From positions 37,940,605 to 38,004,604 of the forward strand of contig NC_045130.1 of the NCBI RefSeq assembly GCF_007655135.1: a stretch of DNA of 64,000 nucleotides, given 5' to 3'. The notes below the pieces were generated by a model that saw only the letters and a list, made by a program, of their open reading frames with translations, was not told where the DNA came from and did not search any database. The position numbers were made by a program, and so were the translations under genes. The DNA is from Punica granatum. Its lineage: Eukaryota > Streptophyta > Magnoliopsida > Myrtales > Lythraceae. Numbering within the stretch: the first letter of the stretch is position 1; each line of letters starts with the position of its first letter. This document shows positions 35,743-49,400 of the stretch, piece after piece.

Positions 35743-36677
35743 ATGGATAGAACAGAGGATACAGAACAGAGGAAGCTCAGGTTCTTCGCCACCACTGGGG
35801 AGCTCCCGCCGAACTGGATGAAGATCAAGAAGAAGAAGGGCAAGGGAAGCCGCAAGAAAGGGTTCTCTGACGAGCAGGTCAAGTCTCTCGAGACCATGTT
35901 TGAGTCCGAGACGAAACCCGAGCCAAGGAAGAAGGTGGAGATAGCCGCAGAGCTCGGGCTGCAGCCCCGACAAGTAGCGATATGGTTCCAGAACCGGAGG
36001 GCTCGGTGGAAGTCAAAGCGAGTTGAGCAAGACTACGGTGTTCTGAAAGCTAGTTACGATAATTTAGCCGCCGAGTATGAGGCTCTACAGAAGGAGAAAC
36101 AGAATTTGCAAGCCGAGGTAATGAATAGACATTATGGAATTAAGTTTTCGAGTTTTTAACTCCGATTAGTTGCGAAGATTTCCCTATTGCCTCATGCTTG
36201 CAATATGATTACAAAAGCGTCATTCTAAATTCTTGAAATAGATCGTTCTTGAATTCAGACCAGTTTCCTTATTAATCATCGATCATACCGATAACTGTTT
36301 TGCTCTGTCAACAGGTGCAAAGGTTAAGGGACATGGTAGGGAAAACAATATCCGGCGACCGGAATGCAGATAGAGGCAGCTGCGGTGCTTCAAAAGAATA
36401 CTGCACACAAGACAACTCAGTCGATGAATACTGCAACAGAGGGCCCGATCCCATGTGCACAAACGAGGAAGATCTCGAAGGGAATGGATCCATCGGGTGC
36501 AGGTCACGTGATGGTGCGACCGGGATCTCCATGGCGGATGGGTTCAAGCTCCTGAACATGAAGGAAGAAGAGCTCGAGGAAGAGGAAGATGGCTCGCTTG
36601 GGTTACTGTCGTTCGACTCGAACAGCAACTCGGACTACTCGCTGAGCAGTACAGCATGGTGGAACTTCTGGACTTGA
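35743..36677 (+). CDS. HD-Zip class I transcription factor (ATHB7/ATHB12 type)
   Basis: Two exons, 35743-36117 and 36315-36677, 245 residues, phase 0 at the junction. The homeodomain covers about residues 36-92: [51 protein letters not shown]. It is followed at once by the leucine zipper [40 protein letters not shown]. The intron sits inside the zipper, the usual position in this clade. The C-terminal half is acidic and Ser-rich, ending STAWWNFWT, an aromatic activation motif typical of ATHB7/12. These factors are induced by ABA and drought and tune PP2C and growth genes. HD-Zip I proteins bind CAATNATTG as dimers. Size and architecture match the family. Confidence 0.94.
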
Positions 36678-37797
36678 AAGAAGGGTTTTCTTTGGTCCGT
36701 CTGGTGGGTTTGTTTTCTGTTTTTAATATTTGTCGGAGAAAGAAGAGAAATCTGCTCGGAAAATGGAGAAAACAGAGGAAAACAGAAAACAATGATCAGC
36801 TGTTTGATTGATAATCCTGTTATCTTTGTGAATTGAGGTTCTCCCTCTGTGGCGTGAGAGCTTGGGACTGTAAAAGTATCTCCTTAGCCAAAAAGAGAGC
36901 TTGGGAGTGTAAATATGTATGTATATGAGATAGCTTTGGTGCTAGAGCACCATTAAAATTTCCTTACACCCATTCCTCTTCCAGTATGTTTCTTTTCGTA
37001 TGAAATCGGGATTTTCGTCTAACATTCGATTGGTGGATACCCGGAGTTAGGAAGCGAGAGGTTGATTCGGGCATCGACTTATGGTGAGTTGGATGTAAGG
37101 ACATAATATATTGGAGGATTTCCTTTGCCTATTATTATGGATATAAGAAGGTAGATGGATCAGTTCTTCATCCGCACAGAAATGTGTCATGCCGGTGATG
37201 GCGGGGTTCGAGACTCCTAACAACTGTAAATGTCGGAAGGGACTCAATTTGCATAGCAAACATAGTTCAGGTACCAAACCGGCCTCGATATCAAGTAGAT
37301 TTAATACTCAAGCTTCGTTTTCCCAGAAAATATTGCGCTGTTGTCTTAGCAGGAGCTACATTTATGTTACCATTCATATGTGTCATCGTATCGAGGTTTT
37401 TGTGTGCAAATTCTTGCTATGACGATGCTTTTTTTTCTATTTTCTTATTCATCTTCTACTGGGGCATGGGCTCGGCCAACCCTTTGTTCGTCCCTCGTAC
37501 TCGCTTTGGGCCGTATGAAATGTTTCAGCCGACAAAACTTCAGCACGTTCATCACTTTGGTGTCAGAAAATATTGTCGGGGTCGGCCCAGAAAAAGTTGA
37601 AATGGGCAACAAAAAATTATGCATGGGCCCAAGCTCAATTATTTTCCCTCCATAGAGCGAAAGATTCCCAACCACACGAATGACCACCTCAGACGTTGTC
37701 GTCATCATCTTCTTCCACGTTCCTTTCAGCTCTGTTCAGAGTAGAGCAGAGAGCGGTAGCAGAAGAAGAAGGAAGGGAGGTGGTGGTCTGGGCGTTG
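36678..37797. other. Intergenic between HD-Zip and AKR genes
   Basis: HD-Zip 3' flank to about 37000, then sequence without a recognised gene. The last 350 bases hold the site II motifs and purine-rich leader of the AKR gene. Confidence 0.55.
37467..37631. promoter_or_regulatory. Site II (TGGGCY) cluster upstream of the AKR gene
   Basis: TGGGCT at 37467, TGGGCC at 37507, GGCCCA at 37584 and the palindromic TGGGCCCA at 37624, between 170 and 330 bases before the ATG. Confidence 0.55.
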
Positions 37798-39998
37798 ATG
37801 GCGCTCGCAAGCTGCAATCTCACGGCTTACTTCAGCCGCTTCAGCCCTCAGGCTGAGGCCTCTTCTCAGCCCTCGCTTTTCAAGTCCCTCAAGCCCCCAC
37901 TTTTTTGGCCATGGGAAAAGGTAAAATTTTCCTTTCCATAAGACACATATAATGTATATATATTGAATATTGCCAATACCCAGGTAGAAATATCGTTAGT
38001 TTTTGGAATTCTGGGCCTCTGGCAATCTATGGAGTTTAAGTTCAGGACGAATTGTCGTAATCTCTTCATATCAGAGCACTGGTGAAGGCTTTGACACCCT
38101 TCAATATCTGGAAGCAATGTGAAGGTTTTTAGTGGGAAATCTGCAGGTGAAGATAGGCCCGATGAGCGTATCGCCAATGGGGTTCGGGACATGGGCATGG
38201 GGGAACCAGCTTCTGTGGGGTTATCAGGAGTCGATGGACTCCGAGCTTCAAGAAGTGTTCGACTTGGCTGTGGAGAATGGGAATAACCTTTTCGATACTG
38301 CTGATTCTTACGGGACTGGGAAGCTTAACGGGCAGAGCGAAAAGCTTCTCGGGAAGTTCATAAGAGATGCTGAAGGTGGGTATGTCGTACGTGTTTGAGA
38401 ATTAGCAGCTGGAGAGTTTGATCCTGTTTTTTGCTATTGAATGTAATGAAAGTAAACAAATTGGGAAAGTTGGGAGATAGGGGGCGTTCTTGAACTGGAC
38501 AAAGAGCTCCGGAAAGCTCAGCATCGCGATCATTTCAGTGCATGCATGAAACGTCTCACTTAGAGCTTTCATTTGCAGGGAAACAAAAGGTTCGGGATGA
38601 GATCGTGATCGCTACGAAGTTTGCAGCATATCCCTGGCGCCTCACACCCGGGCAGTTCGTAAACGCCTGCAAGTATATTATCCTCACTTTCAAACTCCCA
38701 TGTACAACCCGATGCTCTTCCTTTCTATTGTCTGGCCGCTTTTTTGCCCTTTCTTGATCCGAGTTCTGAAACCTCAGTCTTCTTTTCGATCGCCTGGCGA
38801 GAAGAAAGCTCAAATGAATTAGTTCTATCATCTTCAGGGGCTCACTGGAGAGACTTCAGATCGAGAAAATTGGGATCGGGCAGTTACACTGGTCGACTGT
38901 GAATTACGCACCTCTACAGGAGCTAGCTCTTTGGGACGGTTTAGTGGCGATGTACGAGAAGGTCATTATGCTTTACTTTGCCCAATTGCAGAATGCTCTC
39001 ACTAGTGACCTGGAAGTTCGTAGCATTGGCCTTCGAAGTCAGGTTTCAGCTAACAGAAACTTACAATGCAGGGTTTAGTTCGGGCGGTCGGGGTGAGCAA
39101 TTACGGACCAAAGCAGCTTGTGAAGATACACGATTACCTTCAAGCACGGGGAGTTCCCCTTTCTTCTGCTCAGGTACTTACCTAGAAATGTCTCATCAGA
39201 GAGTTGTATTTCTGGCCGCCAAGGTTAATGCTGAGGATCCTTGTATTTCCTACAATGGCTACTTCAGGTGCAGTTTTCGCTGATCAGTATGGGAGAAGAT
39301 CAGTTCGAAATAAAGAGCATCTGCGATTCTCTGGGTATTCGTTTGATTGCATATAGCCCTCTTGGCCTCGGAATGCTGACGGGGAAGTATTCGCCCTCAA
39401 ACTTACCGAGTGGACCACGGTAATTAGATCTGCTGGCAGTTAACTTTTCTTATGCAATTCTCATACCAATGCCAGCACGACGGATATGGGCGTACCGTTA
39501 GTTCGATCATCACACACCAAACTGGAATTTCTTGCAGTGCCTTGCTTTTCAGGCAGATCCTTCCCGGATTAAAGCCTTTGCTGAGTTCCCTTGAGGAGAT
39601 TGCGAGGAGGCGGCAAAAAACTATCCCACAGGTACTCAAGTCAACTCTTAAACATATTCATCGTCATATTGCATATGGCTTTATTTGCTCCGTCCGATTC
39701 ATATCATGGCGTTATTTGATCCATGTGATTTATCTGCTCCATCCTATTTGTATCATGGCATTATTTGCTCGATCCGATTGATTCATCTTTCGATCACTCG
39801 GTATTTTTCCAGGTCGCTTTGAATTGGTGCATCTGCAAGCGAGCAATCCCAATACCCGGAGTCAAGACAGTCAAGCAAGTACAGGAAAACTTGGGTGCTT
39901 TGAGTTGGCGCCTCAGCAACGATGAATTGCTCCAACTGGAATCTGCTGCAAGGGAGTCTCCTACGAAAATGATCCAGAACATCTTTCAGACAAGATAG
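37798..39998 (+). CDS. Aldo-keto reductase, chloroplast type (At1g06690-like)
   Basis: Eight exons: 37798-37920, 38147-38375, 38579-38672, 38838-38961, 39072-39173, 39268-39419, 39538-39631 and 39813-39998. Phases are consistent throughout, giving 367 residues. The first 41 residues are Ser/Pro-rich and poor in acids, as in a plastid transit peptide. The AKR barrel starts KIGPMSVSPMGFGTWAWGNQ. Catalytic residues are visible as Asp91 (LFDTAD), Tyr96 (DSYG), Lys131 (VIATKF) and His166 (GQLHWS). The NADPH-binding C-terminal signature is IPIPGVKTVKQVQENLGAL. Relatives are stroma/plastoglobule oxidoreductases of uncertain substrate. The gene ends tail to tail with the ubiquitin-eL40 gene, 335 bases apart. 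Intron 7 holds an imperfect minisatellite (39660-39785). Confidence 0.93.
39660..39785 (+). repeat. Imperfect minisatellite in AKR intron 7
   Basis: About three diverged units of roughly 45 bases sharing ATCATGGCGTTATTTG/ATCATGGCATTATTTG, GCTCCGTCCGATT/GCTCGATCCGATT and CTGCTCCATCC words. Confidence 0.7.
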
Positions 39999-40333
39999 AG
40001 TGATCATCGTGATATTCTCCAGATCTCTTCTCTGAATCTAACTCGAGTTTTCCAGGCGACCAACAAACCCCGAGATTTAATGATAAATGGAACTTGAACG
40101 ATGATGTACAAACAGAAGAGATAAGAGTTGATCATATTGCAAAAAAATGTCGGAACTAGTAGAAAATTTTGAACTTCCAAAGTGCTCAGTCTCATAAACA
40201 ACCAAAAGGAAGAACCCACAAATCAGTAGAAGCTCTGAGAGTTGGTATTCCTAGTAGATTTCTAGTTGAGTTCTCCGTGCACGAAACAGTCAAACAATAT
40301 AACCAGATGCACCAGCTCTTCAACATAAGCAGC
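39999..40333. other. Tail-to-tail intergenic region
   Basis: Only the 3' flanks of the AKR (+) and ubiquitin-eL40 (-) genes. No other feature is visible. Confidence 0.7.
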
Positions 40334-41835
<1,502 letters not shown>

Positions 41836-41970
41836 TCACTTGTCGGCGGGAAGCTGTCTAAGCTCATAGGGTCCGGCAGTTGCGCCCCATTTATATGGAG
41901 ACGACGAGAGAAGTAGGGCTTTGCGAAGTCGACTGTTTGGTTTCTGGGTTACGGTATCCTCGTCGGAGAA

Positions 41971-42049
41971 TGGGCCACTTTTGGGCCCGTTGCCCGAAGT
42001 CGAGCGGGTTTTACACACCCCTGGGCCGGTAATCCTGGGCCCATGGGCA
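41971..42049. promoter_or_regulatory. Site II (TGGGCY) cluster upstream of ubiquitin-eL40
   Basis: TGGGCC at 41971, 41982, 42022 and 42036 (the third and fourth within CTGGGCCGG and CTGGGCCCATGGGC), 160-240 bases upstream of the minus-strand ATG. A TATA-like element (TATAAAT on the minus strand) lies at about 41890. Confidence 0.7.
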
Positions 42050-43639
42050 AAAACCTCTGGGGGAAAAATAAAAATATAATCGAATAATATGAAATTTTCT
42101 AGGACACATTTTTCAAATTCATGCATTAATTTCCATATATAAAATTTTCTTATTTTAAGAAAATTTTCAATCACTCATTTATTCTAATTTTTAAAAGGAT
42201 GTTTTTTTGGTCGATTTACGATAGTATTTACAACGGTCATAAGCAAATGGCAGAAAGTTGTATATTTATGAAGCCTTGATATCGGAAATATGTTGTCCTA
42301 CAAGTTTTACTCTCGCGAACAAATATAGCCTCTCTTTTTCTTTTTTTTTTTTTCCTTTCCCAATCTATCATGATAAAATGAAAGTACCTTAGTGGCATTC
42401 TGATTTGATGGTAGTTGAGGGCAACATAAGACCATTGCCTCGTGTCGAGCGGATAATGAAAGCTCGGGTTGCTTTCGAGCTTTTATTCTTTCGTGGTGTT
42501 GTGATCGTGATTAATTGTAGTGGGCTCGATTGGAAAGAAAAAGATAGTTTCGGGGTGAGGGGAATGCATTATGGGGCACATAGAATTGTTGACTGTGTTC
42601 TAATGGGCCCGAAGCATGTAAAAAAGAGCACATTGACTAGGCTCGTCTCATCATCTCTCTTGTCCACCAAAATCATGATGCGTCTCCAATCGAACCAAAA
42701 CCACGAAACTCCGGTACTTTCGAGTTCGGGGTTTCCGGGTTTCATTTTGGTTTTTTTTTATTAGTGTTTTCATCAACTGCATTGTCAGTGCATATGATAT
42801 CACTGTACAAGAAACTCATAAAATCGATTTTTGTATAGCAATAGCAATCATAACTTTCCTCGGGCATGATCTGATTCAGACCAAGCATGACTCGGCCAGA
42901 TATCAAACTGTTGGGGCGATTTCCCTCTTATATAAAGAATGATGAGGACGGATATTAGAGGTAATATCACATGAAAAAGTTGAGAGGAAATTCATAAATT
43001 TATAAGAAACAATCTATCAATTGAAGCTTTTAAATTGCAAATAGATCCGAGTCTAAAGTAGGCGTATGAATTTTTTCCAACACAAACGTGACCTATGCCA
43101 ATCCAATTTCATAGATACGACCGAACTTTGATTCTATGAAATCTACGTGGAGCCTAGACTTACGAAGATCTTATCCGTTTTAATACATGATATGATAAGA
43201 TCACATTCTACTACCTACTAAAAAAAAAAAAAAGTGGGAACAGATTGCCTTCTTCTTGAGCAAACACTAAGCATTACTACATATAGTGGCTATAAAGATA
43301 TTTTTGTTTCGTCTTTTTCCTTTTCTAATTGAATGTGAAAACACTTTTTTTCTGTTTCTTTGCCTTCCCCTTTTCCTGTTTTCCCGTCACTGATGAAAAC
43401 AACCTCGCCTAACTTTGTTGACCCCTTGCGATGTGTGAATAATCAACCATCAACCATTTTTACCTAAAAAGAAGTTACATGCGTTTGACGTAATTCCCAA
43501 GGCCGAATATATCAATGCGATTGAGCTTCTTCCGTCCCTTCAAGGAATGATCTTCGGTGTCCGTAAACCTCTTAATTAATGAATTCTAATTTGACGGCTT
43601 ACCGAGTCTAGAAACGCGCGAAAAATTTCTCTTGATTGC

Positions 43640-43910
43640 TTTTTTTAACCCATTATTTGTAAATTTAACAATATAATCATTATTATTTTATTTTTTTACT
43701 ATTTGATAATAATTTTGTCACTTATATTTTTTTACTAATAATTTTTAATTTTTTAATAAGAAATTTCATATCTACTTTCACATTAATATACACATATATA
43801 TATATATATATATATATTCTTATACATTAACATATTTATCGACATTTACATTATTGCACAAAATCAAGTTGAGTGGATCACTTATCCAATTCGAAAACCA
43901 AAATGCAAGC
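43640..43910. mobile_element. AT-rich MITE-like element, uninterrupted copy
   Basis: It follows the same order as the outer element at 15667-17087: TTTTTAATAAGAAATTTC, then a CA/TA microsatellite, TTATCGACATTTAC, AAGTTGAGTGGATC and a terminal AAAACCAAAATGCAAGC. It lacks the LTR insertion, which would lie at the microsatellite. The left end is not sharply defined. Confidence 0.5.
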
Positions 43911-44996
43911 TTAATTATTTTTCGATGCTATTTAAGAATTCGGATAAGTTAATTGACGGAGTCTTGATGAGCCTACTTTCACGAAAATGGGATAACTAAT
44001 CTCTTAATAATAATAAAAAAAAAATCTTATCCAACCAAAAGAAAAAGGGAAAGGATTTAATTTCAGTATATTGATATATTTTAAAATGCACCCTGCAAAT
44101 TAAGTATTCTCCATATGTGCCACTTGAGATATAGGAGTCTGTCCTAATATTCCATTGCAACTCTAACTCAGTGAGTTTATAGATGGAACTCGGCCAGATG
44201 CATTCTAACTTTTCGATCATGGATCAACGCACTTAAATACATGCTTTAGACATGCAGATTCAGTCTGGGTTGAAAATGACAGAAAAATATATATTAATTA
44301 GCTCATAAAGGGCTCAAACACATAAACAATAAAGAATTTGCATCGATAAATCCATTTCCACTTTAGTATGCTAAGACCAAAAATTCGAGCATATACTGCA
44401 TCTAACAAATCTACCGTCAGCCCAACAATCTTTTGAGGACAACCAATTAAAAAAAAAAAAACTTCTAGAAATTTGTACCATTTGTATCTCGGCAACTATT
44501 TTATACGTTCTAAATTTGAGGGGTGGAGCCAAGATATGATTTAGAGTAAACTATTGATCCTTAACTTTTGAAATCGCCATCAATTCATCCTCAACCTTTA
44601 ATCGCCATTTAGTAACTCTCCCGATGTTATACATACTTGTTGGCCCCCACCTCCCCACGATAAAGGTGGTTGGAGGACTAAATTGATAATTTGCTCCATT
44701 GAGGATGCATTTTGATGTCGCGTCCAAATTACGGTGACCAATTGGAATTAAGTCGATTGTTTTTTATTTTTCTAAATAACAAAGGGGAGTACACCGAAAA
44801 AAAAAAGAAAGTTTTAAATGTTTTGGTCCCAAAATTGGGATGCTTCGGATGACCTGAAACAAAATACTAGTTCGTTTCTTTTGTTGTTTGCTAGTAGCCT
44901 TGAAATTATGTTTTACTTCTTTTACCGAGCACATGTCACGAGCCCGTGTATTGATGGACTGAGCCCTTTTCTTTCTTTTGCACAAAGGAATTGATT

Positions 44997-45016
44997 GGGG
45001 GGGGGGGGGGGGGGGG
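44997..45016. repeat. Run of 20 consecutive G
   Basis: Homopolymer of 20 G between TTGATT and TGAAAG. Homopolymers of this length are prone to assembly and read errors, so the exact count is uncertain. Confidence 0.85.
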
Positions 45017-46093
45017 TGAAAGAAGTTCTTGATAAAAACTTCATTGTATACAAATTTCCAAAAGTCATATTAAATTTTTATTAGAATTTATCAGAACGAG
45101 GATATATAACGTATATCGTTATATTATTTTAGGACTATTTGATATATATATATATTATATTTAAACAAAAAAATTGTAGGGATCAAAAGTAACCTCTTCT
45201 TTTTCTTCGTACATAAAAATAAAAATTTCTCTTGACTATTTTACATGTTTATTATTTTTTTATGAATACCATAATATTTAAAAGTTTATTTAGTCCCGAC
45301 TAATCCAATTCGAATCGAGTCGGTCATCTAAAGGAGTAAAGTTCTCCCAACGAGAATTTTTCTAATTAACAAAAATTGAACCCGAGATTTTAGAGGAATA
45401 AGTGTAAAATTATTTGAATCAATCAATCCTGATCGTATGTTTATTATTTATTGTAAATTTGACTAAAATAATATTTTCATGGGATTATTAGTCAAAAAGA
45501 AAATTCCAATTTCTATATGTACTCTTTTGGGGGGAAAAGAATAAAAGAGAGAGTACTATCCAACAATAAATTGTAGTGCACGTTAACGTGGCGTCGCCGG
45601 TAATTGCCAGGCGTTTAGTTGGTCAGAAAGCTGAAGCGGGTGCAGTGAGCCAACTCTCAGGTGACTGTCTCGTGGGTCCCAGCTCAAAGCCCGGTACGAC
45701 CCACGTGCTCCCATGCACCCGGGCGTAGCGCCGAGTACACCGAAGCGAGAACGCTGCCGTTTTTGCTTACTTTCCTATCGTAAACGTAAACCGTCGTCGC
45801 AGGGAATAATCTCTCGATCGTTTTCGCTCCTCATCGCACCTACTCGCAGTCTCTCTCTCTCTCTCTCTCTCTACAGAACAGACAAAGGGAAAGAGAGACT
45901 TCCATTGAAGAGAGAGAAAGTCGACGAAGAAGAAGAAAGTAGACTGAACCTGGAGAGAGAGAGAGAGAGGGAGGGAGGGAGGGAGGAGTTGTGTTTCAAT
46001 TGGGCCGGGAAGTGACCAGATTTTTTGCGGAGGACGGTTATTCCGCCGCCGGCACGGACGACGAGGGAGAACCGCTGGTGATTTCTCCCCCCG

Positions 46094-46257
46094 ATGCTGC
46101 CACCACCGGCGGCCAGAATCCACCAGCTCCTCTTCGGCGGCAGTGGCGGAGGGCTCTGGTCGAAGACGGCGGCTCGGTCTCCCGCCCTCGCGGTGGCATT
46201 CACTGCCTTGGCCGGCCTTGCGGTTCTAGCCGCCGTGCTCTACTCTGCCGCCAGTAG
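46094..46257 (+). CDS. Candidate alternative first exon of the TBC gene
   Basis: An ATG at 46094 opens 54 codons plus two bases, ending at a strong donor (GCCAGTAG/GTAAAG) in phase 2. This is the phase needed to join the exon at 47331, giving ..SAASRGRLKSPWSRRK. It encodes MLPPPAARIHQLLFGG, then a hydrophobic segment ALAVAFTALAGLAVLAAVLY that would be a membrane anchor or signal. It lies 145 bases upstream of the Ser-rich first exon at 46403-46551. If used, it would give a membrane-targeted isoform. It is not proven by transcript data. Confidence 0.5.
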
Positions 46258-46402
46258 GTAAAGACAGAAAAAAGAAAACCCGATTGATTCAGTAGCGAGA
46301 GGAGAGGAGAGACTGGGACGGTTTTACTGTGGGGAAGAACCCTAGCGAGCTGTAGAGGTCCGGGCGTGTTCTGGTCCTCCTGTATCGGTTGTAGTGTGTT
46401 AG

Positions 46403-49400
46403 ATGAAAGCTCTAAAGCGGAGTCACACTTCGTCTTCGAATTCGTCCTCTCCGTCTTCGTCGTCGTCTTCCTCGTCGTGGATTCATTTGCGTTCGGTCCT
46501 CTTTGTCGTCGCTAATTCTTCACCAGCTTCCTGTTCTTCTTCCTTTGATCGGTGAGTCTCTCTCTCCCTCTAAAACTTCCTCACTGCTTTCAATCTCCGG
46601 TTCTTTAGTTCAGATCTTGGCCGCCGTAGGACCTTCAGTCTCAAGCTTGGAGCAAACCAGTTCCTTCACTTCTAATTTGCCTCAAATTTGTCGGCTTTAC
46701 TTCGTCCTCTTTGTTGGTTGAGCTTAAACAGTAGTTCAATTCACCAAGTTTGACTGGGTAAAGGTCTTCTTCTTAGCTGGGTTAGGTAACCTCTGGGGTT
46801 ACTCAGTTGCTTTGGCAGTAGGACGTTGCTCAGTTACCAGATTGAGTTTGGGTTTCTTGTTCGTGATTGCGTGATCTGTCTGGCTAAAACTGGATTCGTG
46901 TGTTTGTTCTTTTTTGAATTTATTTTGAGCTGTGATTGCTTATTTCCTCAACTTTTTTTTATGGGATACTCGTAATGTTCGTTCTTTTTGGGATGATGGT
47001 ACTTGATGATGGATCTGAAAGAGGTCGTCCGCTAGTTAATGTGGACTTAGATCAGGACTAGGACCCGGATGCTGATGACCGAGTGGATATCTAGCTGAAA
47101 TACTGTGTCAAATATGCAACTCTAGATGAAGTCTGGTGGAGCATGCATAGTGTATCTTAACAGGCTAAGAATAATGTAATTAATTATAAATAAAAAGTCC
47201 GGCCATTGATGGTTCCTTCTTCGCTGCTGATAACTTTAATCCACTGCTTCTGCTAATTTTTTCTTTGTTTCGTTATCCATATATGTGACTTGCTAATCCG
47301 TTCTTGACAAATTGTGGTTTTTGAATTCAGGGGCCGTCTTAAATCACCATGGTCTCGCCGTAAAAGGAAGAATGTACTCTCACCCCAGCAATGGAGAACT
47401 TTGTTTACACCTGAAGGGAGACTCCGGGATGGTGGAATTAAGTTTCTCAAGAAAGTCCGTAGTGGAGTACGTTGTCCTTTTGCCCGATATGGTTTCATCA
47501 TTCTAATCTTGAGCTGCATTTATTTTCTCTGAACCATTGACTTGATTTTTCACATGCCCCCTTTTTTATGGGTACTGTAGGGCATTCATCCAAGTATAAG
47601 GGCAGAGGTTTGGCCATATCTTCTTGGCGTGTAAGGATTTTCTATTTTCATGATATCTTGCTCTCTGTTAATCTAGTTACTTGTAATACGTCAAAACTTT
47701 TTATTTATTTATTTTGGGGGTACCTGTGATTCATTGGAGGGTCTCAAATCTTGGGCAAATATTTTCCATTGAGACTTGAGTTTACACACGCGCGCTCGTG
47801 TGTGTGTGTGCGCGCGCTTGTGTTGTTTTTTTTTTTCCCCTTGGTGACTGTTGGGGAGGGGGAGTAATGTAGAGCATTTTTCTGAGGCACCTACATTGTT
47901 CATTAATCTACTGTTGCTATTGGGGTTGTACTTGTTGTTGTACTTAGAATCGTGTTGCGTTCTCTCGAAATCAGCAACTGGCTGCCTACTGAACAGATAG
48001 AAAGAAATAGATAATTAATTAGTGGCTAGAATTACTGTAGGCAGTTTTTGGTTAATCTTGTCCAATCCAACAGGTACGACTTGAAGAGTTCCAAAGAGGA
48101 AAGAGATGCAATAAGGACTCAAAACAGGTACTTCTTGTCTAACCTATGAAACTGATATCTTCATCATTGCTGTTATAAGTAGTTTAACTACCTTGCATTA
48201 GATCATTGGGATTGCTTATATAGATCTAGTCATACAGTGGGAAGCAGGAAAGCGACTATAGGAATGAGTGTGCATAATGGCGTCCTATTATTATGTGCAG
48301 AAAGGAATATGAAAAACTCCGCAGGCAATGTCGGCGGCTGTTGAAACAATATGATCGGACATATAGCAGCAAGCAATTAAGTGGGAAGCTTATCCAAGAC
48401 GTGCATTCTCCTAGTTCTGAAGAAGTGGAGAGTGCGAGAGAATCTCTTTCGAGTGGAGAAAGGACCCCAGACGATGGGACGGTGGATGATTCTAGTAGCA
48501 TGCTGTTGGAAGGAGACAATAGCTCGAGAAGGATTACGAATGCTGGTGGTTCAACCCTGAACACCGACTCTTCGGAGACAGACTCCTCTGACGATGCTGA
48601 AGTGATAAGAGCTTCACCTGCTTCAGACGGCAGGTAATGTAACACTAACCGGCGCAGTCATAAAAACCTCTGGAGTGAGGGAACTCAGTGGAGGCTGACT
48701 GAGATATTAGCACAAGCGTGGAACCAAAAATTGAAAATAAGAGTATGCTAATTTGACTATTAAAACTAAAATAGTTGAAAAAGTGAAATATTTCTTAATG
48801 TTGTGTATAAAATAAGTTCCTAAAATCTGTAATGGCTCTTTCTCAGCAGGGAAGATGACGAGTCAGATGTACCGACCAATGAGGAGATTTCTCCTTCCAC
48901 AAAGACTGGAATTCAGTCGCCAGTTAGAACCACTGAAGACTTCGCCACGTGGCAGCGGATCATTCGTGTAGATGCGGTCCGGGCAAACACTGAATGGATC
49001 CCATACTCCTATTGCCAGGCTACAGTATCAGAGAATCGGGCCCGCCGTTCTGCTGAGGCTGTTGGGTTGAGGGACTATGATCATCTGGAACCACATAGAA
49101 TCTTCCATGCGGCCAGGCTAGTAGCGATTCTCGAAGCCTATGCGCTGTACGACCCAGAAATTGGATACTGCCAGGGGATGAGCGATTTGCTCTCCCCAAT
49201 AATCGCCATCATAACAGAGGACCATGAGGCCTTCTGGTGCTTCGTGGGCTTCATGAGGAAGGCTCGTCATAACTTTAGGCTTGATGAGGTGGGTATCAGG
49301 AAGCAGCTTAAGATTGTCTCCATGATCATCAAGTTCAAGGACTCGCATCTCTACCGTCACTTACAGAAGCTACAAGCGGAGGATTGCTTCTTTGTTTATA

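Larger units (their letters stand above)
42050..46093. other. Gene-free stretch upstream of the TBC gene
   Basis: AT-rich intergenic DNA with a MITE-like copy (43640-43910), a (TA)n tract at about 43793-43816 and a run of 20 G at 44997-45016. The plus frame at 42405-42764 is open for 119 codons but has no domain I recognise. From about 45590 the sequence becomes GC- and purine-rich and is the promoter/leader of the TBC gene, with a G-box core CACGTG at about 45701, (TC)n at 45849-45872 and (GA)n at 45953-45988. Confidence 0.5.

Noticed and set aside
37203..37215. GGGGTTCGAGACTCC, like a tRNA B box
   Set aside because: No A box at the right distance and no cloverleaf can be drawn.
42405..42764. 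A 119-codon plus-strand frame
   Set aside because: Open by length but without recognisable motifs, introns or promoter. Kept only as a note in the intergenic entry.
45767..46203. Two minus-strand frames over the TBC leader
   Set aside because: They arise from (GA)n/(TC)n repeats and the GC-rich complement of the TBC leader and candidate first exon.
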